From Cycas panzhihuaensis (lineage: Eukaryota; Cycadophyta), in NCBI GenBank assembly GCA_023213395.1, contig CM041465.1:73291741-73355740 (forward strand): a stretch of DNA of 64,000 nt. The letters are read 5' to 3'. The position numbers and the translations under genes were made by a program. The notes under the pieces were generated by a model. That model saw nothing but the letters and a program-made list of their open reading frames with translations. It searched no databases and had not been told where the DNA came from. How positions within the stretch are numbered: the stretch's first letter is position 1; every line of letters starts with the position of its first letter. Shown piece after piece: positions 11,461 to 23,779 of this stretch.

Positions 11461-12640
11461 AAGCCTCCTTAAAAGTAGAAGGCTCATCAATACAAAGTAC
11501 TTTAATTATAAGTGTATAATTGACTGATTACTATCTCATTTTAGATGGATGTTTTCCTTCATGTACTTGTGTATCCTGTACTATTTGAGTATACTATTTG
11601 GGTAAATCCTTTATGGTTATAATTATAACATCAATATCCCAAGCTTGTAATGATTGAATAACCTCTAAAGAGCTATTATTAGGGTCAAGAGGAGTTGTTG
11701 ATGATGATGGAGCTAAATTTGATGAAGAAGCCACAAGAGCAAAAGATGAACACGGTGTTAAAGATTGAGAGGGAAGAAAGTCCTCAACAATTAGTTTGCC
11801 TTTATCAAAAGATAGATGGATGGATGCTTATTATATCTCTTCATTATCCTTAGCAAATATAACATCTTTTGATGTATGCATTTTCTTAGTAATGGGATCA
11901 TACACTCTATATGCTTTATTACTAATATAGTAACTAATGAAAATGTATTTTAAACTTTTATCATCTAATTTTCATCTTTGTTGTTAAGGAATGTACATAT
12001 ATGCAGTGCACCTAAAAGTGCGTAAACAACTAACAGTTGGCTTTTTGTCAAACTAAGTCTTCTCTACTGTCATACTAATGACTGCTATATTAAGGCTCCT
12101 ATTGGAGACATAAATTATTGTATAAAATGCTTCTACCCAATAAAAAAAATAGAAGGCCTTCTGTATGTATTATGATTTTAGCTTTGTTTACCAAAGCCCT
12201 ACTTATTTTCTTAGCTACTCTATTTTGTTGAGGTGTGTATGGAGAGTTGGGTTGTCTCTTCATCTCATGATCTTTATAAAAGTAGTTAAATTCCCTTAAA
12301 GTAAACTTACCATCACTGTTAGATGTCAATATTTTGATTGGTAGATCTAATTCATTCTCTACAGTAAGTTTGAATTCTTTGAATTTATCCAAAGCTTTAA
12401 ATTTATGTTTGATGAAGTAAACCCAAACTTTGTATGAGAATTTATCGATGAAGGTAATATAATATAATGCTTCTCTAAGAAATGGTATGGATATGGGTCC
12501 ACATAAATTTGTATGTACCAGCTATAATGGTTGAGATGCATACCATGCTTTGCCTTTTCAAAAAGTCTCTCAATATTGTTTTACCATTATATAAGCTTCA
12601 CAAAGGCATTTTAATGCAAAAATCTTTAGAAGTCTAAACA
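11461..12640 (-). pseudogene. copia C1 integrase and integrase-RT hinge
   Basis: The minus frame at 12392-12099 reads FKEFKLTVENELDLPIKILT, then DGKF, EFNYFYKDHEMKRQ and SPYTPQQNRVAKKISRALVN. This is the second half of the copia integrase core: DxxGEF, then the PYTPQQNGVAERxNR motif. Catalytic-site equivalents are damaged (GGEF reads DGKF; GVAER reads RVAKK). The hinge at about 11850-11461 is Ser-rich with stops. Integrase would join the cDNA to host DNA in the nucleus. Confidence 0.8.
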
Positions 12641-13190
12641 TTATATTTTCACTAAACATCATTTTTATGTTTTCTAGATTCAAGTGACCTACCTATTATA
12701 CCAAAGCTGTTCTTTTATCAATGATTAAAAGGCATATGTTGGTGAAGTATCAAGTGTAATATTTAATGCATCCAACTTGTGAAGTCCATGGTCTTCATAT
12801 CCAATGACAACCACTTAATCATTCATATCATTGACTATGAATTTCCCACTTTTAAACAAGACACTCATCTGTTGCTTATATAATTGGCTAACATATATTA
12901 GGCTTTTATATATTGAAAGCACCAAGTAAGCATCATCTATGAGAAATGTAGAAGTACAATAATCTAGTGGGTGGTAAGAGATAATTTTTTCCACTCCAGA
13001 TATTTGTACAATCTCATTATTACCAAAGGTGATTATTTACCATTTTTCTTTTGAAATATCATACAACAAATGCTTGTCACTAGTCATATGACAAAATTCT
13101 CTTAAATCAATAATCCATATATTATTATTGTTGGCGGTGTGATAAGCACAAAATAATTTATCATCATCTATAAATTAATGAGTGTGGCAT
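12641..13190 (-). pseudogene. copia C1 protease and GAG-pre-integrase region
   Basis: Minus-strand frames show WIIDLREFCHMTSDKHLLYD around 13110-13050, the copia protease start where WIIDSGA is normal; the catalytic DSG reads DLR, so it would be inactive. GAG-pre-integrase remnants follow to about 12650. The equivalent region in the sister copy is 42190-42800. Confidence 0.65.
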
Positions 13191-14040
13191 TGATTGCCAT
13201 CCCTATATGCCCCCTTTCTTTGTGACCTCAAAATGCACCTCGATTTAGTCTATGAGGGAGCTATTATTGTTGTCGTTATTGTGGTTGTTATTACTGCTAT
13301 TGAGGCTAGTTCTACTGCTATTATAAATCAAACTAATGCTTCTGGCACTTTGGTCGAATATAGCCAATTTTACCATAATAATGGTAAACAATGTTATTGC
13401 CTTTTGATATGATAATATATAGATTCTCAAATTGTTTGGTAAAGCTATGTTTAGAAATATACCCTTATACTTAGTTGCGAATGCTCCTGATGTGGATGCT
13501 TCATCTTAATTAGAGTAGATTTGCTCCTCTCATAGTAAAAGACTTTCAAGTTGATTAAAAGTTAGTATGCCACATGTGCCTCATCGAATGATCAATGAAA
13601 TGAAGTGATTATACTCTTGTGGTAATGTATGAATTATAGCAGTCACAAAGTCTTCATTTAATACCAATTTGCCTAATTTGGTTAATTGATTGTTAATCTC
13701 TTTGATCGATGATAAGAAAATTATCATAATCTTCAACAAATTTTATAGTAAACAACTTTGCTTTTAATATTACAATATGAGCATCATCTCGCCTTTCATA
13801 CAAAAAATGCAAAGTATCCCAAGTATCTTTAAAAGAAACAATATTTATAATATTTTAATTAACAACATTATTAATTGTCATATGAATAAATGTTAAGGCC
13901 ATTCCATTTCATCCTTAGCTTCCCATGTTGTAACCAAAGTAGGATTAGGATGGATTATGACATTACTATTAGTTGAACTTTTAACGGGAATAGGTATTCT
14001 AACTATACCTGCTATATAAGCCTAAAATTTATTTATAATA
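13191..14040 (-). pseudogene. copia C1 gag with Asn-rich C-terminus
   Basis: A minus-strand frame at 13430-13245 has an Asn-rich segment (SSNNNHNNDNNNSS). An Asn-rich stretch occurs at the same place in the sister copy (about 41990-42040), so it is a family trait and not random sequence. The gag start is near 14035-13870, where IIHPNPTLVTTWEAKDEMEW can be read on the minus strand. It is broken by stops. Confidence 0.65.
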
Positions 14041-14504
14041 AGTAAATATTTTAAGTGTTTTTTCTATTCTTAAAAGTTATCTTATCGAATTAACTTATAT
14101 GGCTTGCATTAAGCATGTTTATAGTTTTGACTATGTTCAAGTTGTTTTAAAACATACTCTTATTTCTAAGAGATGACTTGGAAACTCAAAGATTTTGCTG
14201 CCTAAGTTCCATTCACAAATATATTGACAACTCTAATCTTACAAGTAAGATCTAATAATTGAAGAGAGTAAATTAAAAAATAGAGGACTAAGCAAGGAGT
14301 TGGTACAACCTTAATATTTCAAATAGATTTAATATTTGACTAATATCAAATTTAGAATAAGCAAGGTAGGGTTGATCTGCATGGATGTACTATGCTTTTT
14401 TTGAAGTTTAAAATTTTAATAATACCCTTTCAAAACCTCCTTTCCTTCAAAAGATCTCAATTATTATGCATTGAATGTATGGTCAGTTGCTCCTTTAGGG
14501 AATA
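14041..14504 (-). other. copia C1 leader, first piece
   Basis: Non-coding leader between gag and the C2 insertion. The minus strand shares GCAGATCAACCCTACCT with plus-strand 41029-41045 of the sister copy. The leader continues at 20655 after C2. Confidence 0.75.
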
Positions 14505-14794
14505 TATTAGAAACACTAAATAAGCAGATTGTTAGTGTATACAACAAGCAAAGGAACAAGTACATAGTATAAAGATATATGTGGGAAATCTAGCAGTTAA
14601 AACCCGCCATTGAACATGGATTACATTAATACAAAATGTGCAAATTACAAATGGACTTCAAATCTCTATTTATAGATCTGTAAGTGCCTCAATATCTAAA
14701 TATTAATTACATCCATTAGCCCAAATATTAAATATAAAGTTTACACAAACTATTATTCTATAATTACATTAATTAGGTAACACCGTTTCTAACA
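14505..14794 (-). mobile_element. copia C2 3' LTR
   Basis: It starts TATTAGAAAC (TG changed to TA) and ends TTTCTAACA. It aligns over its length with 20366-20654; shared blocks include AAATTAC and CTATTTA runs at equal spacing. The minus-strand PPT ATTAAGAGGGGA lies at 14795-14806. Confidence 0.92.
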
Positions 14795-15239
14795 TCCCCT
14801 CTTAATGTAAATGTGGGGTCTTCAAGTCTTTCCATCGGTCAATCTAACCTTTCTCTTTATTCTTAGAGATAGATCCTCCCTTAAGCATAAGATTACTAAG
14901 ACCCAAGCTTGCATAAATCTTGATGAAGTATTCTTTAGTAAGAGCTTTGATAAACACGTCTGTAAATTGATCTTTACTTAGACAAAGCTCGACATATATC
15001 TTCCCTGATCTGATTAATGCATGGATGTAATATTGTAAAATTTTGATGTGCTTTGTATATGCATGAAACTTTGGATTCTTTAAAGTCGAATAGCACTCTG
15101 ATTATCAATGTGAATAATAGGTGTACTAATTGATGCTCCAAGGCTCTCTAGAAGTCCTTACAACCATACAACTTCCCTTGTACTAACATTTAATCCTTGA
15201 TACTTAGCCTCTATAGAAGACAAAGCCATGATGGATTAC

Positions 15240-16300
15240 TTTTTAGATTACCATAAGACAAACCTATTGCCAATACCAAAAATGTAACCTGTAATCGATT
15301 TTCGATCTTCTGCATCTCTATCCCAATAAGCATCTGTATACCCATGCAAATTTACCTCTCCACCATGAAGGTATTCAAGGCCAAGATTAAGTGTACCCTT
15401 AATATACTTCAAAATCGTCTTTGTTCTACCAAAATGTGGCTCTTGGGGATTTTGCATATAATAAGATACCAATCTAATAACATAAGAAATATCAAGCCTA
15501 GTATAAGTTAAGTAAATCAAAGTTTCTACCAATTGCCAATATAATATTCCATCTACAATTGTCTTATCCATGTTCTTCCAAAGCTTTATACCTTTCACAT
15601 ATAGTATCTTTGCCAGTTTACAATCCTTTATACCAAATCTCTCGAATAGGGATTGGACATACCCCAATTTTAACATCATGATATAAGTATCCATATGCCT
15701 AATCTCAATGCCCAAAAAGTAATGAAAACATCCAAGATTTGTCATATCAAAAGTATGACCCAAATTGGCCTTGGTAGATGTAATAGTATTGTTATAATTA
15801 CCTATAATGATAAGATCATCAATATACAAGACAACAACAACTATTGTAGATCCACTCTTTCAAATATAAAGACTTGGTTCTAATTTTATTGTCACAAAAC
15901 CATCTTCCTTCAATCTAGCATCAATATTTTCATATCAAGGATATGGTCCTTATTTTAGGTCATAAATGGATTTCTTCAAGTGGCACACTAAATTCTCCTA
16001 ATCTTCCTTCATAAAACCAAGAGGTTAGGCCATGTAAATCTCCTCTTTCAAGTCTTCACTTAGGAATGCAGACTTTATGTCAATTTGATGTAATTTCCAA
16101 TCAAATATAGTTGTCAAAGCAAGGATTAATCAGACTATTAGCATCTTAGAGACTGGCGCAAAAGTCTCCTCATAATCAATTCCTTCTTTCTATTTGAAAC
16201 CCTGCACAACAAGTCTTGCCTTATGCTTATTTACTTCTCTATTAGAGAAATACTTTATCTTGTAGACCCACTTACAACTGACTAGGTTCTTAGAGGGAAA
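15240..16300 (-). pseudogene. copia C2 RT and RNase H
   Basis: The 193-residue open stretch at 15829-15248 begins at MYIDDLIIIG: the YxDD catalytic motif is intact as YIDD. It continues with LGCFHYFLGIEI, YWQLVETLIYLTYTRLDISY (normally YRQLVGSLxYLxxTRPDIxY), LKYIKGTLNLGL and GYTDAYWDRDAEDRKSITGY (normally YSDADWAGDxxDRKSTSGY). The N-terminal RT is split by stops from about 16300 to 15830, including the FLKSEDLKEEIYMA area near 16050. RT copies the RNA into cDNA and RNase H removes the template. Confidence 0.92.
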
Positions 16301-16740
16301 TAAGGGAATCAAATCCTATGTATCATTCCTCATAAGTGAACCATATTCCTCCTCCATTGTAGATCTTCTTTCGCCTCCTTAAATGAAATGGGATTGTTGG
16401 AATCATTGGTGTCCATCACTAAACCCTGATTAGCATGTTGACTTTTCATTCTTCGACTATCCTCTAGATCCTCAACTGTCACACATGAGTCTTCGATGGT
16501 TCTCCTTACTAATAGTGGAACATGAGGTGTAGACCATACTTCTTCTTGCAATGACTCCTTAATATTACTTTCACCAGGTCTTGCTTCTATCTCAACCTAA
16601 ATGCTAGGCTCATGTACGTCTATATTTGTTGAATTATAGCTTGAAAATGGTAGAAGTGAAGGATAAAATGTATCTTCAGATGACCTATCAACATGATACA
16701 TTATAGACTCATCAAACTTAACATCCTGATTAATTAAAAT
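16301..16740 (-). pseudogene. copia C2 integrase-RT hinge
   Basis: A minus-strand frame at 16551-16330 (MQEEVWSTPHVPLLVRRTIE ... SQHANQGLVMDTNDSNNPIS) ends in FKEAKEDLQWRRNM, the usual entry to copia RT (SFxEAxxxxxWxxAM). The hinge is variable in this family. Confidence 0.75.
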
Positions 16741-17400
16741 TTTATTTCCTTATGAATCCCAATGTTTGTAAGCCTTACTCTCTTGAGAGTACCCCACAAA
16801 GATGCACTTCAAAGACTTGCAATCCAACTTCTTTTGATTTTCATCTAGGATGTATGCATAAGAAATGCATCCAAATACCTTAAAATAGTTAATGGAAGGT
16901 TTCTAACTAGTCCAACATTCTTCAAGGGTTATGCCATGAATAACCTTAGTAAGGATCCTATTCAAAATGTAAATGGTTCACTATAGCTTTTGCCCAAAAC
17001 TTGGGAGATAAATTCTTACCATGTACGATGCATGTCGCCATCTCCATCATGATATGGTTCTTCCTTTCGGTTATACCATTTTGTTGTGGGGTCTACAGGA
17101 CAATCAACTCCTGTTTGATACCATGAGTAAGGAAAATTTGATTTAGGGCATTATTATTACACTCTTTTACATTATTACTTCTTAAAATATTTATTTTCAT
17201 ACCACATCTATTCTCAACACAAGCTTTCCATTCACAAAATCTATCAAATACATTAAACTTATTCTTAAAAAAGAATACCTAGGTTTTTCTTCTGAATTCA
17301 TCTACAAACACAAGCACATAACGAGTTTCTAAAATGGAAGGATTGGGTAATGGACCTATCAAATCTGTATAGATAAGCTCCAACTTCTCTTTTGCCCTCT
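16741..17400 (-). pseudogene. copia C2 integrase core
   Basis: Minus-strand frames, broken by stops, include a segment matching QQNGITERKNHIMMEMAT (about 17090-17030, the QQNGxxERxNR motif) and a preceding region ending in FVFVDEFRRK near 17310. Just downstream, KVFGCISYAYILDENQKKLD and GYSQESKAYKHWDS (about 16870-16750) are the conserved copia post-integrase block. It is inactive because of the stops. Confidence 0.75.
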
Positions 17401-18000
17401 ATACACTATCTTTAGCAAAAGGATAATGATGGTGTTTTCCACATACACATCCCTCACAAGTACCATTTGAGCATTGAATATGAGGTAATCCTATCACCAT
17501 CTTCAATCTATTCATAAGGTCGATGCTCCCATAGTTAAGATGAACCATCCTTTCATGCCATAACTTACTCATATCATCAACACTAGCAACAAAAGTACAA
17601 GAATTATGTTGGGCTTTAAAATTCTTAAACACTCAAATATTATCTTACACTCTCCCAGTAGCAACAATAGAGTAGTTTTTCTTTGGATCCTTAACTAGGC
17701 ATCTATGATTATAGAGCTCAATTTTTATACCTTACTTGCAGATTTCCCAGGTTGAGTGAAGATTTGGCTTCATCTAGGGCACATAATAAACACCATTGAA
17801 CTTTCCAACTGCAAGTGAGACAGTTATAACACTTTCTATAGGCAAAACAAAAGCATCTCCAAGAATCATGTTAACATCACTTGAACCTGCATCCATAGAA
17901 TCAAAGTTTTTCTTTTGATAGGTGATGTGTTTTTTAGCATCTAAATCTAAGATCCAATAGTCTTTCTTTGTCTTATATGACATTGTTAAAACTCTAATAC
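17401..18000 (-). pseudogene. copia C2 GAG-pre-integrase and protease
   Basis: The frame at 17632-17399 has LWHERMVHLNYGSIDLMNRL, then GLPHIQCSNGTCEGCVCGKH: the GAG-pre-integrase zinc-binding part, with His and paired Cys residues preserved. The frame at 17983-17774 has YWILDLDAKKHIT, where WILDSGASKHIT is expected, so the protease catalytic D-S-G is lost (D-L-D). Order and spacing are normal. Confidence 0.88.
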
Positions 18001-18814
18001 AATGTGCAACTACTCTCTTCCCCTTATCATCTTAGTTTTCCTTGCACTTATCCTATCTCTTGTACTAATAGTTCCTTTTCCTATGGCCATCTTTCTTACA
18101 GTAATTATATTTACCCATGACCTTTTTCTTCTCTTGAGAGGTCTCACCTATTTTCTGTGTAGACTTGCCTTTTTGAACCATATTCTTTCTTTGTGTCTTT
18201 ATGACTAAAGCCTAGTTTGTAGTAGATCCAATAAGCATCCCATAATGCTTCAATTTGGTATCTTCAGCTAAGATTAGATTTTTTAAGGATTCAAAAGATT
18301 CACCTTCCATAACTTCATCACTACTATAAACATTTTGAAAGGTTGCAAATGTAGCTTGCAACTTAGACATAATAATGGCAAACAACGAAGCATTATCTAG
18401 AGTTTGATTTCAGCTCATCCAATCTATTCCTCAAATCAGTAATCTTATTTAAGAAAGCACTAATGTTGTTCTCATAATATACTTTTACATTCAATAATTC
18501 CATCATGAGAGCAACATGATGATTTATCTTCTTCTTCTCAAAGGTATCACATAGTTTGGTCCAAATCTCATGTGGGGTTTTAAGGTTGTGTACTAAAGCT
18601 CTTTGATTAGGGACCAAAGATAACTTGATAAACCATACAACTATGAATTACCTTTCCTAAACACAAACTAGTTCTTTTCATCTAAGGGAATACTCATCAA
18701 AGGAGATTTGATGATCCTCCAAAGCTAGTTCACTATAAGAAGAAGTTCCATATTTGCCTTCCACTCATTGAAATTATTTCCATTAAAGGTAACTAACGGG
18801 GCCAACTTTTCCAT
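18001..18814 (-). pseudogene. copia C2 gag
   Basis: The start is ATG at 18814 (minus), giving MEKLAPLVTFNGNNFNEWKA, the usual N-terminus of a plant copia gag. The middle part (18617-18393) has LKTPHEIWTKLCDTFEKKKI and ISAFLNKITDLRNRLDELK, the UBN2-type gag domain. A zinc knuckle follows near 18110-18075 as YNYCKKDGHRKRN: its first Cys is Tyr, a TGT-to-TAT change. The plus-strand fragment at 37721-38690 is the same family. It is broken by stops. Confidence 0.88.
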
Positions 18815-20353
18815 GGATTAATAGATCAACACACAAGAAGCTCAACATTAACTTTTGACCAAAAAATTCTCTTAAATAGTAGATTCTTCAATCAATCAAC
18901 TTGTAATGGAAAAGTAAAGATCCAATTAATAAAATAAAGCTAAAGAACTGTGGAAAAGAACCACTTTAGACATGGAAGACCTCAAGTCTAATTATAACAA
19001 AACAACACTCTTCTAAATCAATGTACACCAAGTATTGAATGTCTATATTATCACCCAATTGACACCTTATGAAACAATCATCAAATAGCCTCTTTATCGA
19101 TGAATAATGCACAAATAAACCATAGTATACATAAGCCAATGTGTCGTAGCTTGGTAGTGCATAGTTGCAGGGTGAGCTATAGGGTACAGTAATCATGTGA
19201 AAACCTCTTGATTAGTTTAGTTATTTGCTTGCTGGCACTTGGTGATGCTTAGAGTCATGGAGAGAGCAAGTGTGGTCCTATTACCAATTGGATTAGACAT
19301 TTGAGTAGAGAATTTGAGCTATATTAACCTTGAAGACATCATGTGTCAAGCCTTGTGACCCATTTCAAACATATTTCTCTCATTTTTTGTTGTCCCCCTT
19401 GCCCTGTTATACTCCAATAGTTGTAATTGTTATAAATTACATCTCCTGCTATTATATTTATATTATGCACTTAGCTCAGTGTTTATTCTTGGCCTACACA
19501 AATATATAAGCCTTTGTTTGCTTTAAATAAAATGAATGTCTTGTAGGCAGCCATATTTCCCTCTGTATTTGTCCATTACCATCAAATCTAAGGGTTTTTT
19601 ACTACCCACTATTGTATTTTATCACCCTCTATTATCTGCATTTCTATGGAATCCCTCTAGAGTCTATTTCTAGGGAGTATACTGCATTGCAACTGTGTTT
19701 CTTTTCCATAAGCCTTAATATATGCTGCAACCCTAAATTTATTTATGTATTGGTAAATATATTGGAGTTGTATATTCTTTCTACGAATTGTGTGCACTTA
19801 TGTAATGGTATAATGCCTTGATAAAGCTGCTTATGCTTTCGCGTAATGATATAATACTCTGAGAGAGCCATTTATGATGTGCACATCTGTAATCATGTTT
19901 GGAGTAGAATATATATGTTTGCCAGCGATAATACATTTGCGCAATCCTCAATATATCAAATGCAACATTAATAGAATGCAAGCAGTGTTAATATATTTAC
20001 AAATAACTATAAATATATTTATGCAGCTACCATTTGTGCGTATGCAACTTCTATGGTTTCATAGTTGTTGCAACCATTTTGAAATTCACATACAATATAC
20101 CTTTACACGACCTATTTATATTTATCTCAACTGTTATTTTTTCTTATGTTTTAATTTTGAAGATCGTCTTTTTAATAAAGTTGTGATTTTATAAACATAA
20201 GCTTCACCCTTAATTTTTTGATATTATTTGGTTTGATTAAAGGTTATAAAGTTACCTTTAATATATCAATGAATCAATTATTTTTTTTTATATGTGGTTT
20301 ATCAACCTTATATATCTAAGGTTTTTGAAGTGATTGTATATTCAGGTAGGAAT
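18815..20353 (-). other. copia C2 leader, no gene
   Basis: About 1.5 kb of AT-rich sequence between the gag start and the PBS. Several short open frames occur on both strands (for example 19874-20194 plus), but none has a known motif. Part of it could be the untranslated leader, part a small extra insertion. Confidence 0.5.
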
Positions 20354-20365
20354 GCTTTGATACCA
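20354..20365 (-). other. copia C2 primer-binding site
   Basis: The minus strand reads TGGTATCAAAGC immediately after the LTR end. It is complementary to the initiator-Met tRNA 3' end with one G-to-A change. Confidence 0.9.
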
Positions 20366-20654
20366 TGTTAGAATTATTGAATAATCATATCATTTGTGTA
20401 CACAATAAGCAAAGGAATAAGTACGTAGCAAAAAGATATATGTAGGAACTTGGTGGTTAAAACCCACCCCCAAACATGGATTACATTGATACAGAATATG
20501 CAAATTACAAATGGACTTTGAATCTCTATTTACAGATCCATAATTACCTCAATATCCAAATATTAATAACATTTATCATCCCAAATATTAAATATAAGGT
20601 CCGCATAAACTATTATTCCATAATTACATTAGTTGGGTAATGCCTTTTTTAACA
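20366..20654 (-). mobile_element. copia C2 5' LTR
   Basis: TGTTAGAATT...TTTTAACA, partner of 14505-14794. It is followed directly by the TSD copy GAATG. Confidence 0.92.
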
Positions 20655-21859
20655 GAATGTACTAATCATGAGATATTAGAGGCAAGGTTTTAACTTTTCT
20701 CAGGCCTCTCCAATAAAGATTTTTAAGTAATTTTTAAAGTATTAAGTGGATTAAAAATAAACTACTTATTAAAGATGATGATGCTACCTTACAACTTGCT
20801 TAAAAACCTAATATAAAATGCTTCTAAATAGAGTTTCTTGAGTGCTTAAAAGAACACTTTAAGTGTAACAAGAAAATGACTAAAAACTTAAAAATAGTAC
20901 AAGTGCCAAATGAGGGGATATTCCTTTCTTGTAATGCTTCAGTAGGTTCCTTCTTTAGGTGTAAAATCAACTATTTAATGCATAATTTAATCATTTGTAC
21001 CATGTCATACACCACCACGAAGATGTTAAGACTTAAAAATAGTCCTAATGTGCACAAAAAAAGTGATTTTTAGCCCTTTTTATGACTAAGATTAAGAGGA
21101 TACCTCATAGAGAGCCTTAAAATCACTTGTACAATGTGAAGTTCTTATGAAAATATATAAAAATAAGTCAAATCATTAATTTTTAAGTCAAAGAACACAC
21201 ACATAAATTTTTTTAAGCGTTAATTAAATTCAAAGGGAAAGAAAAAACATAACAAAAAAATAAAGTGATTTGCTTTGAAACTAATGAAATAACATAGAAA
21301 TCACTTTTAAAAAATGAAACTATAAAAAAGTGACATCGATTAAAATAGAAATATTCTTTGGATATACTAAAGTTTATAACCTAAAGTTGTGTTTATAATA
21401 TTAGGAAAATGAAATATCTTTCAAAAAGGTCAAACCTATGGTAGCGCAACAAGTGGAAATCCAAATAGACAGTCGAGAATAACAATCGAAAGAGGTGACG
21501 AATCCTTGGAATGCCAATTGAATGATGATCCTCAATAGGAGACGATGATTCTGGAGTAGTTTGAGATAATTTGATGGAGAAACAAGAAAACATGAATCAT
21601 TCTTGTCTTTTGAAGGGTGCATGGACAACATGATGAAAACACTCTTACAGAGTTAAATTTCTCACTTAAAATTACTGTGGCTAAGGCAAGACGCATGTAG
21701 TGAGCCTTAGAAAATGATCTAGTAAGTCTAGAGACTGAGATAAGCTTCTCCACCTTTTTTTCTTTAGTAAATCTACCTAGCATTATAAGGAACTGCCTAA
21801 CTTTAGGTATAAACAAGGTAGAGTAAATTTTGATGCTAGTAGAGGGTAAGTCGACTCTG
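20655..21859 (-). other. copia C1 leader, second piece
   Basis: The minus strand matches 39690-40920 of the sister copy in short blocks, for example GAGAGGCCTGAGAAAAG near 20705 against plus 40855, and the segment around 21430 (TTTTTGAAAGATATTTCATTT) against plus 40130. The three overlapping minus frames at 21816-21393 lie in this leader and have no counterpart in the sister copy. Confidence 0.75.
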
Positions 21860-22246
21860 TGGAGTGAATCTTCTCAAAATTATCCTTATGAATATGAAGG
21901 AAGGAGAGTTGAAAGAATAAACAAAGCACTTTTATTAACCTTGGAGGCCAATATTATAGAACAACTTGCATAATGGACACCAAAACAACATCAAAGGAGT
22001 ACCAAAGTACTTTCTCTTAAGAAAAGGAAATAATAATCAGTACCAATTACAGGTAATCTCTAACCCTATAATAGACAAAAGAGAGTCTCTCTTTAATAAT
22101 CCTATTGGCAACCCTAACGACCTTACATATCATTGAAGGGCTTAGTGGCCCATGCACAAAACTTAATAATTAATATCAACACTTAACCCTTAATAGTTTC
22201 TCCATATTAGTGACTTTTCTACTTAAGAAGATGGGGTTAAGTTATA
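21860..22246 (-). mobile_element. chromovirus 3' LTR
   Basis: 387 bp from TGGAGTGAATC to AAGTTATA (CA changed to TA). Shared blocks with the right LTR include AACAAAGCACTTTTATTAAC and TTTCTCCATATTAGTG. The minus strand of the first block gives AATAAA, a plausible polyadenylation signal. The minus-strand PPT AGCAGGGGACC lies at 22247-22257. Confidence 0.92.
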
Positions 22247-22329
22247 GGTCCCCTGCTCTAAGATATTAAACCCCCAAAATATTAGCGATGAGGGTGCTAC
22301 TAGATAAACTCTTTAGATTTTTAGGTTGC

Positions 22330-22520
22330 TTCATCTGCATCACAATTGACCCACTATACTAGATGTTAAAAAATGGTGTGATTCCAAAGGTAGTGCTAAC
22401 GACTGGTGAGAATTTGGTTTTGTAAGACTGTGATGTGTTGTTCATTGTTGAGAATGGGTAGGGTGGTGTGGAGAGTAACTTTTCTACCCAGGAATTTTTT
22501 TTAGGCAAGAAACATGGAAA
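22330..22520 (-). pseudogene. chromodomain-like tail of the chromovirus integrase
   Basis: Minus frame: RKVTLHTTLPILNNEQHI, then TVLQNQILTSR, a stop, HYLWNHTIF, a stop, HLV, a stop, WVNCDADEAT. This aligns with the chromodomain pattern of plant chromoviruses (P..IL..R......YLVKWKG...DEATWE). In active elements the domain guides integration toward modified chromatin. Aromatic positions are only partly kept and three stops are present. The call rests on pattern recognition. Confidence 0.75.
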
Positions 22521-22599
22521 AGATTATGAATATTAGTATCTAGGGAAGGTCAAGGGCATAAACAATATCACCAATCTTTTTGAGCACTTTATATAGACC

Positions 22600-23620
22600 A
22601 TAATAACATGGGCTTAACTTATGGCCTTAATGGGACATGAGGGATTATTGTTTAGGTGGTTGGAGATTGAGGGACATGAGATCTCTAATGTTAAAAGATT
22701 GATTAGATTAATGGCAGTTGACAAGTTGCTTCATGTGATTACATGTAATAGGCAGGTTTTACCTAAGGGTATAAATGATTTGGTTCATCTCTTGAAGCTT
22801 TTGTTGGGATAAGATAGTCTAAAGATTAGTCACCAAGGTATGGTGTGAAGGGAGGTGATAACCATATAAGGTCAAAAATAAGGACATACTAATGGTTGAG
22901 TGGTGTGATGAGTTGTATTAATATTCTACTAGGGATAGCCAAAGGTCCACTTAGCTTAATGTTCTAAGGTAAAATAATAGATGTACATTTCAAAAGTTTT
23001 ATTTCAGACCTCAGATTGACCATCTATTTGAGGATGGTAAGTAGAATCCATGTTGAATAAGGTTCCTATGTCTTTAAAGTGTTCTTATAAAAAAGAGCTA
23101 GGGAACATGGGGTTATGATCATAAATGATGATTGAGGAAAATCCATGAAAGCAAAAAAAAAAAAAAAGGACATACATGTTAGTAAGATAAGAAGATGTAT
23201 ACGAGGTGTGAATTGGGAGGAAATGTGAATACTTGGGTTAATCTATCAATGACTATATAAATAGAGTCAAAACCAATGAATGTAGGCAAGCCATTAATAA
23301 AATCCATCGGAATATCTTGCCATTTATCTTACAAAATATATACTAGTTGGAGAAGACTTGATAGAGTTTTGGTATCCACCTTATTTCACTAGCAAGTGTC
23401 ACACTCTGATACAAATGTAAAGATGGTAGATTTTATGTCAGGCCAAAAGAAATATGCATGAATACGTCAATAGGTTTTATCAAAATTTGAGTGGCCCCCT
23501 AAGGAAATGAAGTGGTACTCTATTAAAATATAAGAGATGAATGAGGAGGATGGGTGTATAAAGATGCAATTTCTAAATAACAAATAGTTGTTGTGGGATG
23601 ACTAGCCTTTACGGGTGAGA
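22600..23620 (-). pseudogene. chromovirus integrase core
   Basis: Around 23400-23230 the minus frame reads VSECDTC (the last Cys pair of the HHCC zinc finger), then DIPMDFINGLPTFIGFDSIY and IVIDRLTQVFTF. This is the integrase core with the first catalytic Asp in MDFI (MDFIxGLPxSxGxDxIxVVVDRLTK is usual). Later catalytic residues are in stop-broken frames to the left. The plus-strand frame at 22621-22812 is a shadow. Confidence 0.88.
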
Positions 23621-23779
23621 GATTTTTCACTCTAGTAGGTATAATCAGGCTGAGCTTGATTTACGACATGCAATTCATCAAGCCAAATAGGGTGGGGCCT
23701 TGATATAATATAAATATTAGGGGTTGGAGGTACTAGAATTAGGGTGTAGGCGAGAAAGGATATCTAGAATCACACCATC

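Larger units (their letters stand above)
14505..20654 (-). mobile_element. Ty1/copia C2, complete but decayed, nested in C1
   Basis: A 6.15-kb element with LTRs of 290 bp (14505-14794) and 289 bp (20366-20654), PPT, RNase H, RT, integrase, protease, gag, leader and PBS, all in minus orientation. The TSD is GAATA (14500-14504) and GAATG (20655-20659). The flanks join into one continuous copia leader matching 40850-40960, which proves insertion into C1. Many stops remain in all domains, so it cannot move by itself. Confidence 0.93.

Noticed and set aside
13194-13412. 72-residue plus-strand frame with Val/Ile runs
   Set aside because: It is the antisense shadow of the Asn-rich gag segment of C1.
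18002-18208. 68-residue plus-strand hydrophobic frame resembling membrane segments
   Set aside because: Antisense of the Lys-rich gag/zinc-knuckle region of C2; the minus strand carries the conserved motifs.
21393-21816. Three overlapping minus frames that looked like a small gene
   Set aside because: They lie in the C1 leader; the aligned leader at 39690-40150 has no matching open frame, so coding is not conserved.
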